Shown here piece after piece: positions 34,928-44,321 of a stretch of 64,000 nt of DNA. The notes under the pieces are model-generated. The model was not told the origin of the DNA. It did not search any database and saw only the letters and a program-made list of their open reading frames with translations. Position numbers and translations under genes: made by a program. Positions within the stretch are counted from its first letter, which is position 1; every line of letters begins with the position of its first letter. The DNA comes from Streptomyces phaeoluteigriseus (GTDB taxonomy: Bacteria > Actinomycetota > Actinomycetes > Streptomycetales > Streptomycetaceae), in NCBI RefSeq assembly GCF_001896135.2, contig NZ_MPOH02000001.1, positions 61,511 through 125,510 on the forward strand, given 5' to 3'.

Positions 34928-36994
34928 CTAGCGACGGCTGCGCACGAGCAGATACAGGAAGTACGGCGTTCCGATCACCGCCGTCATGAGGCCGGCGCCG
35001 AGTTGGGCGGGGGCGATGACCGTGCGGCCGAGCAGGTCGGCCGTGCAGACGAGCGCTGCGCCGAGGAGAACGGCGACCGGCACCACGCGCACGTGCCGTC
35101 GGCCCACGAGGGCCCGTGCCGCGTGCGGCGCGACGAGGCCCACGAAGCCGATGGTGCCGGCCGAGGCGACGGCGGTCGCGCTGAGCAGGACGCTCACCAC
35201 GAGGAAGCCGAGGCGGACCCGGGACAGCCGCAGGCCGAGCAGTCGCGGGGTGTCCCCGTCCAGGGAGACCAGGTCCAGCTCGGTGCGACGGGCCACGGCA
35301 AGGCCCAGGCCCAGGGCCAGCACCAGCGCGACGGGCAGGACGTCCGCCATGGTCCGCCCGTACGTCGAACCGGACAGCCAGGTCAGCGCCTTGGTGGCGT
35401 TGAAGGGGTCGGTCAGCACGATGAGCAGGCTGATCAGGGCCGTCGTGGCGGCGGCCACGCCGACGCCGACGAGGACCAGCCGGTTCTGCTGGTAGCCGCC
35501 GCGGGCGGCGAGTCCGAAGACGACGAAGGAGGCCGTCGCGGCCCCGGCGAACGCGGCTCCCGCCACCGCCCAGGTGCCGGCGACGGGCGCGGTGGTGACG
35601 AGGAGTACGGCGCCCAGGGCCGCTCCGCCGGAGACGCCCAGGACGCCGGGTTCGGCCAGCGGGTTGCGGGTCACGGCCTGTACCAGCGTGCCGGCCAGGG
35701 CGAGCGCGGCGCCCGCGCACAGGGCTGCGAGCACGCGCGGCACCCGGGTGTCGAGGACGAAGGAGACCGCGCGGCCGGCCCGTCCCTGGGCCCAGTTGAC
35801 GACGTCGCCGAGCAGGAGTCCGGTGTCGCCCAGCAGCACGCCGGCGACGGTGACCCCGACGACCACGGCGACGAGGACGGCCGTCGTGACCAGGAACACC
35901 GTCCGGCTGGGGGTGCGCAGCCGGTCCGGCACACCGGATTCGGCGGTGTCCTTCAGCCGCAGGGCCATCACCACCAGGAACACGGCACCGACGAGGCTGG
36001 TGACGACACCGGTGGGGACGGCGACCGCGGTGTCCGCGGGCACGAGGGCCCGCAGCAGCACGTCCGACCCGAGGACCAGTCCGGCACCGGCCAGGCCGGC
36101 CGCGGGCCAGGTGGCACGGGCGCGGGCGAAGGCCGGGAACAGGCGGGCGAGGGGGCGTACCAGGGCGGGTGCGCACAGGCCGACGAAGCCGATGGGGCCC
36201 GCCAGGGTGACCGCCGTGGCGGACAGCAGTGCCGCCAGGACGACCACCGTGACGCGGGTGGCGCGGACCGGGACGCCGAGCCCGCGCGCTGCGTCGTCGC
36301 CGAGCGCGAGCGCGTCGACCCGGCGGGCGGTGAGCAGCAGTCCGACGACGCCGATCAGGGCCAGGGGCAGCATCTGCAGGACACCGTCGAAGCCGTTCTG
36401 GCCGATGCTCCCCTGGTTCCACTGGTACAGGCCCTCGGTCTGCTCGGGGAACAGCAGGAGCAGGCCCTCCGTCACGGAGTTGAGGCCGAGCGCCAGTGCG
36501 GTGCCGGCGAGGACCAGCCGTACGGTGCCCGTGCCGAGACCGGACAGGGCGAGGACGACACCCGCGGCCAGGAGCCCGCCGGCGAAGGCGACTCCGGAGG
36601 AGGCGAACAGGGGCAGCGAGACGCCGGTGGCACCGACCATGCCGAGCGCCAGGTAGGAACCGGCGTTCACGGCGAGCGTGTCGGGTGAGGCGAGCACGTT
36701 GCGGCTGACGGCCTGGAGCACGGCGCCGGCCACGCCGAGGACGGCCCCGACCAGGAGGCCCGCGGTCATGCGGGGCAGCCGGGAGGCGATCACGACGGAC
36801 GCGTCCGCCGGATCGGCCCGCCCGGTCATCGCTTTGAAGACCTCCGCCGGTCCGACGGCGGCGGTGCCCTGGGTGATGTCGACGACGGCGAGGGCGGCGA
36901 CCAGGAGCGCGAGCGCGGCCGTCACCGCGGCGGCACCCTTGCGGGTCCGGGCCGCCTGGGGGCGGGTGGCGGGGGCGGTCGCGGTGACGGTCAT
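34928..36994 (-). CDS. Fused double FecCD-type siderophore permease (FhuB-like)
   Basis: The product has 688 residues in two homologous FecCD halves, as in FhuB. The first half contains LPRMTAGLLVGAVLGVAGAV and QAVSRNVLASPDTLAVNAGS. The second repeats it as VPRVLAALCAGAALALAGTL and QAVTRNPLAEPGVLGVSGGA, with TIGFVGLVAPHAARALVGRR near the end. About 18-20 membrane helices are predicted. It is the third gene of the uptake operon after the ATPase and binding protein, with a 7-bp gap. The iron box upstream of the operon and the fold indicate ferric siderophore import. Confidence 0.94.
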   Translation of the reverse strand: MTVTATAPATRPQAARTRKGAAAVTAALALLVAALAVVDITQGTAAVGPAEVFKAMTGRADPADASVVIASRLPRMTAGLLVGAVLGVAGAVLQAVSRNVLASPDTLAVNAGSYLALGMVGATGVSLPLFASSGVAFAGGLLAAGVVLALSGLGTGTVRLVLAGTALALGLNSVTEGLLLLFPEQTEGLYQWNQGSIGQNGFDGVLQMLPLALIGVVGLLLTARRVDALALGDDAARGLGVPVRATRVTVVVLAALLSATAVTLAGPIGFVGLCAPALVRPLARLFPAFARARATWPAAGLAGAGLVLGSDVLLRALVPADTAVAVPTGVVTSLVGAVFLVVMALRLKDTAESGVPDRLRTPSRTVFLVTTAVLVAVVVGVTVAGVLLGDTGLLLGDVVNWAQGRAGRAVSFVLDTRVPRVLAALCAGAALALAGTLVQAVTRNPLAEPGVLGVSGGAALGAVLLVTTAPVAGTWAVAGAAFAGAATASFVVFGLAARGGYQQNRLVLVGVGVAAATTALISLLIVLTDPFNATKALTWLSGSTYGRTMADVLPVALVLALGLGLAVARRTELDLVSLDGDTPRLLGLRLSRVRLGFLVVSVLLSATAVASAGTIGFVGLVAPHAARALVGRRHVRVVPVAVLLGAALVCTADLLGRTVIAPAQLGAGLMTAVIGTPYFLYLLVRSRR

Positions 36995-37001
36995 GGCTGC
37001 G

Positions 37002-37981
37002 CTACTTCGTCAGCGCGTCGACGACGGCGTCGATGTACGCCTCCATCGACGCGGGTCCGCCGAACATCCAGATGCCGTCGGGCAGCCGGTGCACGTCTCC
37101 GGCCTTCACGAACGGCAGGGAGGTCCAGACGGAGTTCTTCGCCAGGGCACCGGTGAAGGGGGTGCTGTTCTTGTCGTCGTCGCTGCCGATGTAGGCGAAC
37201 CGGGTGTCCTTCGGCAGGGCGGTGAGGCCCTCCACATCGGTGGTGCCGAGGCCGTAGCTCGCGTCGCCCTTGACGGTCCAGGCGTTCTTCAGACCGATGG
37301 CTTCGTTGACGCTGCCGATCAGGGATCCGCTGGTGTACGGGCGCAGGGACACCTGGTTGGAGGTGACGTATCCGTCGGCGAAGGCGAACCGGGCGCCGTC
37401 GAGACCGGCGTCGGCGAGGGCCTTCTTGCCTTCGGCGACCTTGGCCTCCCAGCCGTCGCGGACCGACCTGGCCTTGTCGGTGGTGCCGGTGGCCCGCGCG
37501 ATGAGGTCGATGTTGTCCAGCATCCGCCCGATCTGGTCGGCACCGTCGGCGGACTTGACCTCCAGTACGGGGGCGACCTTGCGCAGTTGCTTCACGGCGG
37601 CGGGCGGCAGGTCGGTGGTGGCCAGGACGAGGTCGGGCGCGAGGGCGGCGATGGTGTCCATGCTCGGCTCGCCCCGGGTGCTATGTCCTTGGGGTCGGTG
37701 GTCAGCGGGACGGCGGTGTCCCAGGTCTTGTAGCCCTTGACGTCGGCGACACCGATGGGGTCGACGCCTAGGGTGAGGAGGCTTTCGGTGACGTTCCACT
37801 CGGTGGTGACGACCTTGGTGGCCGGGCCGTCGAGCGTGACCTCGGCGCCGGTGGCGTCGGTGAGGGTGATGGCCTCGGAGGGCTTCTTCGTGCTGTCGGC
37901 GGCGGGCTCGGTGGTGCCGCACGCGGCAAGGGTGAGCGCCGCGGCGGTGGTGGTGGCCGCGGTGAACAGGAGGCGTCTCAT
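37002..37981 (-). CDS. Ferric-siderophore-binding lipoprotein, one missing base
   Basis: The product is about 326 residues. The signal and lipobox are LLFTAATTTAAALTLAAC. The type III binding protein shows VTLDGPATKVVTTEWNVTES, VGVADVKGYKTWDT and, after the break, TIAALAPDLVLATTDL and KGDASYGLGTTDVEGL. The frame is lost near 37683: GACATAGCACCCGGGG should be GACATAGGCACCCGGGG (one G missing), giving DIGTRGEPSMDT. The start ATG overlaps the ATPase stop (ATGA). It captures a ferric siderophore at the membrane for the FhuB-like permease. Confidence 0.86.
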
Positions 37982-38847
37982 GGAGCGGTGCCGAGCCTTT
38001 CGCTGGGGGTGTGCCGGGTGTGATGGCGGCCGATCGCGCGGGTGCGCAGCCGGCCGGTGAGGGGGTCGTTGTCGACCTCGATCCGGATGCCGTAGACGGC
38101 GGTGAGGCGTTCCGGTGTGAGGACGTCCTCGGGTGGGCCGTCGGCGACGATGCGGCCCGCTTCGAGCAGCGTGATCCGGTCGGCGACGGCCGCCGCCTGG
38201 TCGAGGTCGTGGAGGACGACGCCGACGGCGATGCCGTGCTCGTCGGCCAGGTCGCGGATGAGGTCGAGGAGTTCGACCTGGTAGCGGAGGTCGAGGTAGG
38301 TCGTGGGCTCGTCCAGGAGCAGTACGCCGGTCTCCTGTGCGAGGCAGCCGGCCAGCCACACCCGCTGCAACTGTCCGCCGGAGAGGTGGTCGGCGCCGCG
38401 TTCCGCGAGGTCGGTGACGCCGGTCAGGGCGAGTGCCCGGTCGACCGCGGCGGCCGCGTCAGGGTCCGCCCGGCCGAAGCGGCCGCGGTACGGGTAGCGG
38501 CCGAACTCGACGATGTCGCGCACGGTCAGTCCGCTGGGTGTCGGGCGGCTCTGGGTCAGCAGGGCGACGTGGCGCGAGAACTCACGGGGCGTCAGAGCGA
38601 GGCCGTCGGTGTCCTCGTCGATCCGGATGGTGGCGTGCCGGGCCCGTTGCAGCCGGGCGATCGTCCGCAGGAGCGTGGACTTCCCGCTTCCGTTGGGGCC
38701 GACCAGGACGGTCACCTCACCGGGCCGCAGCCCGACCGCGGCTCCGTGGACGACGTCCACGCCGTCGTACGACACGGTGACGTCCGTGGCCGCCAGTTCA
38801 TGGCCGCGCAGGCGTGGGGTGCCGACTGTTTCTCCACCAGATCTCAC
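37978..38847 (-). CDS. Siderophore ABC transporter ATPase (FecE/FhuC type)
   Basis: The product has 289 residues. Walker A is LVGPNGSGKSTLLRTIARLQ, the Q-loop is ALLTQSRPTPSG, the signature is LSGGQLQRVWLAGCLAQETG, Walker B is VLLLDEPTTYLDLR and the switch His is VVLHDLDQAA. All key residues are intact. The GTG start is 6 bp from the iron box, so the transcript is probably leaderless or nearly so and should be repressed by iron-loaded DmdR/IdeR. It is the first gene of the operon. Confidence 0.95.
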   Translation of the reverse strand: MRSGGETVGTPRLRGHELAATDVTVSYDGVDVVHGAAVGLRPGEVTVLVGPNGSGKSTLLRTIARLQRARHATIRIDEDTDGLALTPREFSRHVALLTQSRPTPSGLTVRDIVEFGRYPYRGRFGRADPDAAAAVDRALALTGVTDLAERGADHLSGGQLQRVWLAGCLAQETGVLLLDEPTTYLDLRYQVELLDLIRDLADEHGIAVGVVLHDLDQAAAVADRITLLEAGRIVADGPPEDVLTPERLTAVYGIRIEVDNDPLTGRLRTRAIGRHHTRHTPSERLGTAP

Positions 38848-38852
38848 GCGAC

Positions 38853-38871
38853 TAAGGTTAGCCTACCCTAA
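38853..38871. promoter_or_regulatory. Iron box (DmdR/IdeR operator) of the uptake operon
   Basis: TAAGGTTAGCCTACCCTAA matches the consensus TTAGGTTAGGCTCACCTAA at 15 of 19 positions by eye. It lies directly before the ATPase start. Confidence 0.85.
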
Positions 38872-38903
38872 TCATCCCTGGTCAAGGGGGTCGTGCCGCC
38901 GCC

Positions 38904-39467
38904 TCAAAGAGCCGACCAGGACGCCGGGTTCCACAGGCCGGCGCGCCGCAGGGACTGCGGGCAGTGCAGGTAGATCTCGTCGATCTCGAGGACCAGGGCG
39001 AGTGCGGGGCGCCGGTCGCCCTGGGTCATGGCGTCGAAGAACGGGGCGTCGGTGAGGATGCGGGCCCGCCCGTTGACCCGCAGGACCTCCTTGCCGCCCG
39101 GGACCAGGTACAGCAGGCCGGCGTGCGGGTTGTCGAGGATGTTGTGGAAGCTGTCGCCGCGCCGGTTGCCCGGCCGGTCGGGCAGGGCGAGCGTGCGCTC
39201 GTCGATGACGTGCGTGAACCCCGGGCCGTCCCCGCGCGGGGAGACGTCGCAGTTGCCGCCCGCGTCGGAGGTGGCCAGCAGACAGAAAGGCGAGCGAGCC
39301 AGTATCCCCACATCCTGATCGGTGAGCCGGTCGTGGACCTTCTCGATCACCACGGGCCAGGGTTCGCCCAGCAGTTCGCGCAGCTCGGCCCGTGAACCCA
39401 GCTCGACCCAGCCCTCCTCGACGGCTCCGCTCATCCCGTCTGCGGCGGTGTCGGTCGCGTGCGGCAA
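38904..39467 (-). CDS. PPOX-class FMN-dependent flavoprotein (MSMEG_1061 family)
   Basis: The product has about 187 residues. The split-barrel domain shows LARSPFCLLATSDAGGNCDV, SPRGDGPGFTHVIDERTLAL and NRRGDSFHNILDNPHAGLLY, with the family ending LHCPQSLRRAGLWNPASW. These are pyridoxamine-oxidase-like FMN proteins of unknown substrate. The TTG at 39467 has GGGAG 8-9 nt before it; ATG 39434 is an alternative. A weaker iron box sits 56 bp upstream and the siderophore uptake operon follows on the same strand. A role in ferric siderophore reduction or handling is possible but unproven. Confidence 0.85.
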   Translation of the reverse strand: MPHATDTAADGMSGAVEEGWVELGSRAELRELLGEPWPVVIEKVHDRLTDQDVGILARSPFCLLATSDAGGNCDVSPRGDGPGFTHVIDERTLALPDRPGNRRGDSFHNILDNPHAGLLYLVPGGKEVLRVNGRARILTDAPFFDAMTQGDRRPALALVLEIDEIYLHCPQSLRRAGLWNPASWSAL

Positions 39468-39522
39468 GACGAACTCCCGTGGTGTGTGCGGCGAGCGGTG
39501 GCGCGTCGAACACTATCCGATC

Positions 39523-39541
39523 TTAGGGTCGCCTTACCTCT
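39523..39541. promoter_or_regulatory. Weak iron box upstream of the PPOX gene
   Basis: TTAGGGTCGCCTTACCTCT matches the iron-box consensus at 13 of 19 positions, with the left arm TTAGG intact. It is 56 bp before the TTG start. Confidence 0.5.
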
Positions 39542-39616
39542 CCGGACTTCGGACCCGAGTGCCGCGGTGCGGGGAGGGGCCGGGTCCACGGGTCCACGCC
39601 CATGGCCGGCCCCGGC

Positions 39617-40872
39617 TCAGTCGCGGCTCGCGGTGGGCACGCCCCGGTGACTTCGCACCACGTCGGCGTAGGCCGCCGCGCTCGGCTTCGGACGGCGCTG
39701 GAACGTCTCGCGGTCGACCTCGTGGAGGCCGAGCTGGGCGCCGTACCCGAAGATCCACTCGAAGTTGTCCATGAGGGTCCAGTGGCAGTAGCCGAGGACG
39801 GGCGTGCCCGCGGCGATCTCGGCGGCGAGTCCCTCGACCGCGGCGGGGATGAACGCGGCGCGCTGGGTGTCGTCCCCGGTCTGGATGCCGTGCTCGGTGA
39901 CGAGCACCGGCACCCCCGACATCTCGTGGGCGTACCGCACCGCACCGGCCAGGGAGCCGGGTTCGATGACGGTGCCCATGCCGTTCAGCTCTCCCTCGAC
40001 CCTCACTTCGCCGTCGGGGCCGTGCACGATGCGCTCGTAGTTCTGTACGCCGATGAAGTCGTCGTCACGCGCCTCGCGCAGCCAGTGGTCGTACACGGCG
40101 GCGCGCTTGGCGTCCCGGCGCTCCTCTCCCCCGGGCACCGCGACCTCGTCGGCGATGGCGATGGACACGCCGACCGGCAGATCGCCGCGGCTCGCCCTGA
40201 TCGCCTCGCGGGCGGCGCGGTGTGCGCGGGTGAACGCCTCCTGGAACTCCTCCTGCCGGTCGGCGGGGATGACGTTCGCGCTGGCATAGGTGTCGGTTCC
40301 GGCCGCGCGTGCGGCCGCCACCAGCATCCGCGCTTGACCGCCTCCGCCTCGGGCGGAAGCTTCGCGCCGGCCTGCAAGAGCTGTTCCAGGTTGGGTTCGT
40401 TGAGGGTGACGCCGTAGGCGATCCGGTCACCGAAGCGCGCCATGACCCGGGCGCACTGGTCGGCGAACCGGCCCGGGGCGTCGGCGGCGGTCCACGAGCC
40501 GGCCGCCGCGAACCAGTGCGGTGCGGTGAAGTGGCTGAACGTCACCAGGGGGGCCAGGCCGCGGGCGAGGCAGCCGTCGACCTTGCGCTCGTAGTGGTCG
40601 AGCGCCTCGGCGGAGACGACACCGCGCTCGGGTTCGACGCGTGCCCACTCGACGGAGAACCGGACGGCATTGAGTCCGAGCCCCGCGACGAGATCGAGGT
40701 CCGTCTCCCACTGCTGGTATCCGCGGCACGCCGGTCCGCTCGGTTCGCGGAACAGGGAGGGGGTGGTGTGTTCGAGGAACCAGGTGTCGCTCGCGAGGTT
40801 GTCGCCCTCGTTCTGGTGCCCCGCGGTGGCGACGCCCCACAGGAAACCGTCGGGCAGGCCGGTGTGAGTCAT
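39617..40872 (-). CDS. GH1 family beta-glucosidase/glycosidase, one missing base
   Basis: Joined across one break, the product is about 418 residues. GH1 marks are GFLWGVATAGHQNEGDN (N-terminal subsite), GLNAVRFSVEWARVEPERG, the acid/base Glu in AYGVTLNEPNLEQLL and the nucleophile Glu in VPVLVTEHGIQ, then GYCHWTLMDNFEWIFGYGAQ. The frame is lost near 40337 at GTCAAGCGCGGATGCTG, where one extra C or G restores VKRRMLVAAARAAGTDTYAS. No signal peptide is seen, so it acts on an imported glycoside. It follows the second rhamnosidase by 67 bp on the same strand. Together they could strip rutinose- or neohesperidose-type disaccharides (rhamnose, then glucose) from flavonoid glycosides. Confidence 0.85.
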
Positions 40873-40939
40873 GGGTGCTCCTTGTACGAGCCGGTGAACA
40901 GGTGGGCGGGTGGATGCGAAGGGCCGGGCTGCCGGGGCG

Positions 40940-43237
40940 TCAGCGCGTGGCCGCGGCGAACGGGGTGTGGAAGGAGTGCCTGCCCGGGCCGACCTCGACG
41001 GGCTCGGCGCCCGGCAGATCGACCAGCGCGGTGACGCGGGGCGGCACGAGGAGTTCGACGAGCAGCGTGCCGCCCTCGATACGCCAGCCGGTCTCGGCCC
41101 GGCCGTACGGCGTCTCGTGCGCGGCCCGCGCCCAGGTGAGGCCGCCACCGGGGCGGGGCCGGACCAGGAGCCGGCGGTAGCCGGGCCCGGCCGGTGCCAG
41201 ACCGGCGACGGTGCGGTGGATCCAGTCGGCGACGGCTCCGAACGCGTAGTGGTTGAAGGAGGTCATCTCGCCGGGGTTGACCCTGCCGTCGGGCAGCATG
41301 CTGTCCCAGCGCTCCCAGACGGTCGTGGCGCCCATGTCGACCTGGTACAGCCAGGAGGGGCGGGAGCGCTGGGTCAGCAGCCGGTAGGCGGTGTCCACGT
41401 GTCCGGTCTCGGTCAGCGCGTCGCAGACCAGCGGGGTGCCGAGGAACCCGGTGCCGATGCGGTGTCCGCCCTCGGCGACCAGGGCGGCCAGCCGGCGCCC
41501 GGCCTCGGCACGTTCGGCGTCGTGCTCGATCAGCCGGAACGAGAGGGCCAGGGCGTACGCGGTCTGGGTCTCCTCCGTCAGCCGTCCGCCTCCGCCGTGG
41601 AAGCGGCCGAGGAAGGCGTCACGGACCGACTCGGCCAGCGCGTGGTAGCGCTCGGCGTCGTCCTTCTCCTCCAGCAGGTGTGCCGTTCGGGCCAGCAGGC
41701 GGGCGGAGTGCGCGAAGTACGCCGTGGCGACCAGGCGGGAGGAGGTCATCGCCCGGCCCGGGTCGTCCGCGGGTGCGGCGGGGTCCAGCCAGTCGCCGAA
41801 CTGGAAGCCCTCGCCCCAGATCCGGCCGGGTCCGGCGATGCGGTCGACGGCGTCGACCCAGTCCCGCATCGAGGGGTACTGGCTGCGGAGCACCTCGATG
41901 TCGCCGTAGCGCTCGTACAGCACCCAGGGGACGATGACGGCCGCGTCGCACCAGCCGGCCATCGGCGGATTGCCGGGCGGGATCGGCACCGGCGTGATCA
42001 CCGGGATGTCGGGGCTGAACACGGGCGGTACGCCGCGCGCGTCGTCGCTCTGGTCGGCGGCCAGGTCGCGCAGCCAGGAGCGCAGGAAGGCGTGGACGTC
42101 GTAGAGGAAGGCGGCGGTGGGGGCGAAGACCTGGACGTCGCCGGTCCAGCCGAGCCGCTCGTCGCGCTGCGGGCAGTCCGTGGGCACGTCGACGAAGTTG
42201 CCGCGCATCCCCCACACCACGTTCTCGTGCAGCCGGTTCAGGGAGGCGTCCGAGCAGGAGAACCATCCCGTGCGGCGCAGGTCGCTGTGCAGGACCACGG
42301 CCGTGATGTCGGCCGGGTCCGGCTCGCCCGGCCAGCCGTCGATCTCGGCGTGGCGGAACCCGTGGAAGGTGAAACGGGGCTCCCACACCTCGCCCTCCGG
42401 GTCCCCGCACAGGGTGTAGCGGTCGGTGGCGGTGGCGTGGCGCAGCGGGCGGGTACACAGCTCGCCGTCCTCGAGGACCTCGGCGTGTCGGAGGGTGATC
42501 GTGCGGCCGGCCTCGCCGCGGACGCGGATGCGCAGCCGTCCGACGAGGTTCTGGCCGAAGTCCATGACGGTGCGGCCGCTGGGTGAGGTGGTGACGGCGA
42601 CCGGGCTGAGGGTCTCGATCCGGCGCACCGGCGGGCTGTCGGCCGGGAACAGCACACCGGTGTCGAACTCCAGGAGCCGTACGGGTTCCCAAGCCGAGTC
42701 GTCGAAGCCGGTTTCGCTGAATCCGGCCTGTGCGCGGCGGGCGTCGTACTCCTCGCCCTCGTACAGACCGGCGGCGAGGACGGGCCCCGGGCTCCAGCGC
42801 CAGTCCGCGCCGGTGGAGACGGTGTCGGTGCTGCCGTCGGCGTACTCGATGCGCAGCTCGGCGAGCAGGCCCGTGTCGGCGCCGTAGATGTTCCGGGTGC
42901 CGCCGTTGAAGCCGAGCAGGCCCCGGTACCAGCCGTCGGCCAGGTGGGCACCCCAGGCGTTGGCGCCCTCGCGGACCAAGTGCGTCACGTCGAAGACCTG
43001 GTAGCGGTGGCGGTGGCGGTAGCTCGTCCAGCCAGGGGCCAGGACGTGGTCTCCCACCACGGTGCCGTTGAGTTCCAGCTCGTACACGCCGAGCGCGGTG
43101 ACGGAGAGCCGGGCCGCCGTGACCGCCGCCCGGGCGATGAACTCGCCGCGCAGGAGAGCGGCCGGGCGGACCGCGGTGGCGGTGGGATCCGCCTGTCGGC
43201 AGGGGGCGATGACGCGGGCGGTCCGGAAGTGGGGCAT
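40940..43237 (-). CDS. Alpha-L-rhamnosidase (GH78), second copy, intact
   Basis: The product has 765 residues and no frame break. It shares blocks with the copy at 17399-19985: LGVYELELNGTVVGDHVLAP, HLADGWYRGLLGFNGGTRNI, TVMDFGQNLVGRL, WGMRGNFVDVPTDCPQRDER and GWTGDVQVFAPTA. It lacks that copy's N-terminal accessory domain and begins at the carbohydrate-binding domain. It is cytosolic, with no signal peptide. Its promoter holds the palindrome also found before the adjacent TetR gene, so it is in a different regulon from the LacI-controlled copy. The GH1 gene follows downstream. Presence of two paralogues suggests different glycoside substrates or acceptors. Confidence 0.94.
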   Translation of the reverse strand: MPHFRTARVIAPCRQADPTATAVRPAALLRGEFIARAAVTAARLSVTALGVYELELNGTVVGDHVLAPGWTSYRHRHRYQVFDVTHLVREGANAWGAHLADGWYRGLLGFNGGTRNIYGADTGLLAELRIEYADGSTDTVSTGADWRWSPGPVLAAGLYEGEEYDARRAQAGFSETGFDDSAWEPVRLLEFDTGVLFPADSPPVRRIETLSPVAVTTSPSGRTVMDFGQNLVGRLRIRVRGEAGRTITLRHAEVLEDGELCTRPLRHATATDRYTLCGDPEGEVWEPRFTFHGFRHAEIDGWPGEPDPADITAVVLHSDLRRTGWFSCSDASLNRLHENVVWGMRGNFVDVPTDCPQRDERLGWTGDVQVFAPTAAFLYDVHAFLRSWLRDLAADQSDDARGVPPVFSPDIPVITPVPIPPGNPPMAGWCDAAVIVPWVLYERYGDIEVLRSQYPSMRDWVDAVDRIAGPGRIWGEGFQFGDWLDPAAPADDPGRAMTSSRLVATAYFAHSARLLARTAHLLEEKDDAERYHALAESVRDAFLGRFHGGGGRLTEETQTAYALALSFRLIEHDAERAEAGRRLAALVAEGGHRIGTGFLGTPLVCDALTETGHVDTAYRLLTQRSRPSWLYQVDMGATTVWERWDSMLPDGRVNPGEMTSFNHYAFGAVADWIHRTVAGLAPAGPGYRRLLVRPRPGGGLTWARAAHETPYGRAETGWRIEGGTLLVELLVPPRVTALVDLPGAEPVEVGPGRHSFHTPFAAATR

Positions 43238-43321
43238 GTCGAGTCCTCGGCGCGGGGCGCGGGTGGTGCCTGTGGCTGGTGGGTCGGGCGCGGTGGAGCA
43301 GGCTCGATCATGCGCGCCAAA

Positions 43322-43339
43322 ACCTAGTGTTCGCTAGGT
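43322..43339. promoter_or_regulatory. TetR operator copy 1 (rhamnosidase/GH1 operon)
   Basis: ACCTAGTGT-TCGCTAGGT is an 18-bp inverted repeat 85 bp before the rhamnosidase start. Its reverse complement matches the sequence at 44159-44176 at 16 of 18 positions. GTGGGTCAC lies about 15 bp to its right, as also occurs near copy 2. Confidence 0.8.
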
Positions 43340-43450
43340 CTTGGGAGTCGTGATGTGGGTCACATGTCAGGGAAGGTGGATGGTGGCGCTGTTCTATACA
43401 TGACAATCCGACGACGGAACGAGCGGACCTCCGCCGGAGCCCCGGATCGC

Positions 43451-44074
43451 CTACAACCCCTGCCCGTCGGCGGAGATGGACCGCATGAGGCGGTCGAGAT
43501 GGGCGCGCATCACCGCGATGAGATCGAAGGACCGACCACTGGCGAGCCACTGCTGACGCAGGCCGGCGTCGAGGGCCGCACACTCGCGGGCTATGCCCGC
43601 GTGGTCCAGGTCCGGCAGGAGTTCACCGCTCTCACTCCCGGCGAACAGCCGCTCGGCAAGCTCCTTCACCCCCTTCTCCTGCCAGCGGGTGAAGAAGTCA
43701 TGGGCGGGGTGGTCGGGTGCGGTCGCCTCGGCCGCGACCACGACGGCGAGTTCCACCATGCCCGGCATGGTGAGCCTCTCGCCGGTGTCGTCCAGGTGAC
43801 AGCGGAAGGCATCGCGCACCGACCCCGAGACCCGCTGCCACTGGGTGTCCATACGGTCGTGCCAGTGCTCGATCACGGCCAGCAGGAGCTGCTGCTTGTC
43901 GCGGAAGTGGTGCAGCAGTCCGGCGTCGGTGATCTCGGCGTCCCGGGCGATACGGGCGAGGGAGGTCTTCCGGTAGCCGTCCTGCCCGAAGCGCAGCAGC
44001 GCCGCCTCGAGGATCTGCGTACGCCGGGCCCGGCCTGCCGTGTAGCCGCCGCGCGGCCCCCTGGGTGTCGCCAT
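43451..44074 (-). CDS. TetR family repressor of the glycosidase operon
   Basis: The product has 207 residues. The HTH is RRTQILEAALLRFGQDGYRK, TSLARIARDAEITDAGLLHH and FRDKQQLLLAVIEHW. The C-terminal ligand domain is FTRWQEKGVKELAERLF and ECAALDAGLRQQWLASG. It is of the AcrR/BetI-like type. I chose ATG 44074, since the frame further upstream is an arginine run. Matching 18-bp operators sit before this gene and before the rhamnosidase/GH1 operon, so it probably represses both. The MFS gene at 44322 is divergent and could share control. Confidence 0.92.
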   Translation of the reverse strand: MATPRGPRGGYTAGRARRTQILEAALLRFGQDGYRKTSLARIARDAEITDAGLLHHFRDKQQLLLAVIEHWHDRMDTQWQRVSGSVRDAFRCHLDDTGERLTMPGMVELAVVVAAEATAPDHPAHDFFTRWQEKGVKELAERLFAGSESGELLPDLDHAGIARECAALDAGLRQQWLASGRSFDLIAVMRAHLDRLMRSISADGQGL

Positions 44075-44158
44075 GCCAGAACGGTACCGGGGTGGGGCGC
44101 GGCGTCGACGGCGGGCCGTGGACCACCTCCCGTCTGTGACGTGGGTCACCTACCGGAA

Positions 44159-44176
44159 ACCTAGCGAGCACTAGGC
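44159..44176. promoter_or_regulatory. TetR operator copy 2 (tetR/MFS divergent promoter)
   Basis: ACCTAGCGA-GCACTAGGC lies 85 bp before the TetR start and 146 bp before the divergent MFS start. Distances from operator to gene start are the same (about 85 bp) for the TetR and rhamnosidase genes. It pairs with copy 1. Confidence 0.8.
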
Positions 44177-44321
44177 GTTCGGGTCATCATCGACGTCACG
44201 CGGCGACGGATTGCCACGCTGTCACCTCCCGGTTAGCAACGTGTAACGGCGGCCTCGTTCATCCGCGCACCCCACAACGCCTCTCACTCCCTTCGGCACC
44301 TCCGTGAAAGGAGGGCATGGC

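Noticed and set aside
33500..36700. Long plus-strand open frames over the FhuB-like permease and similar long frames opposite other genes
   Set aside because: They are antisense shadows caused by high G+C third positions; they show low-complexity Arg/Gly/Ala composition and no domains.
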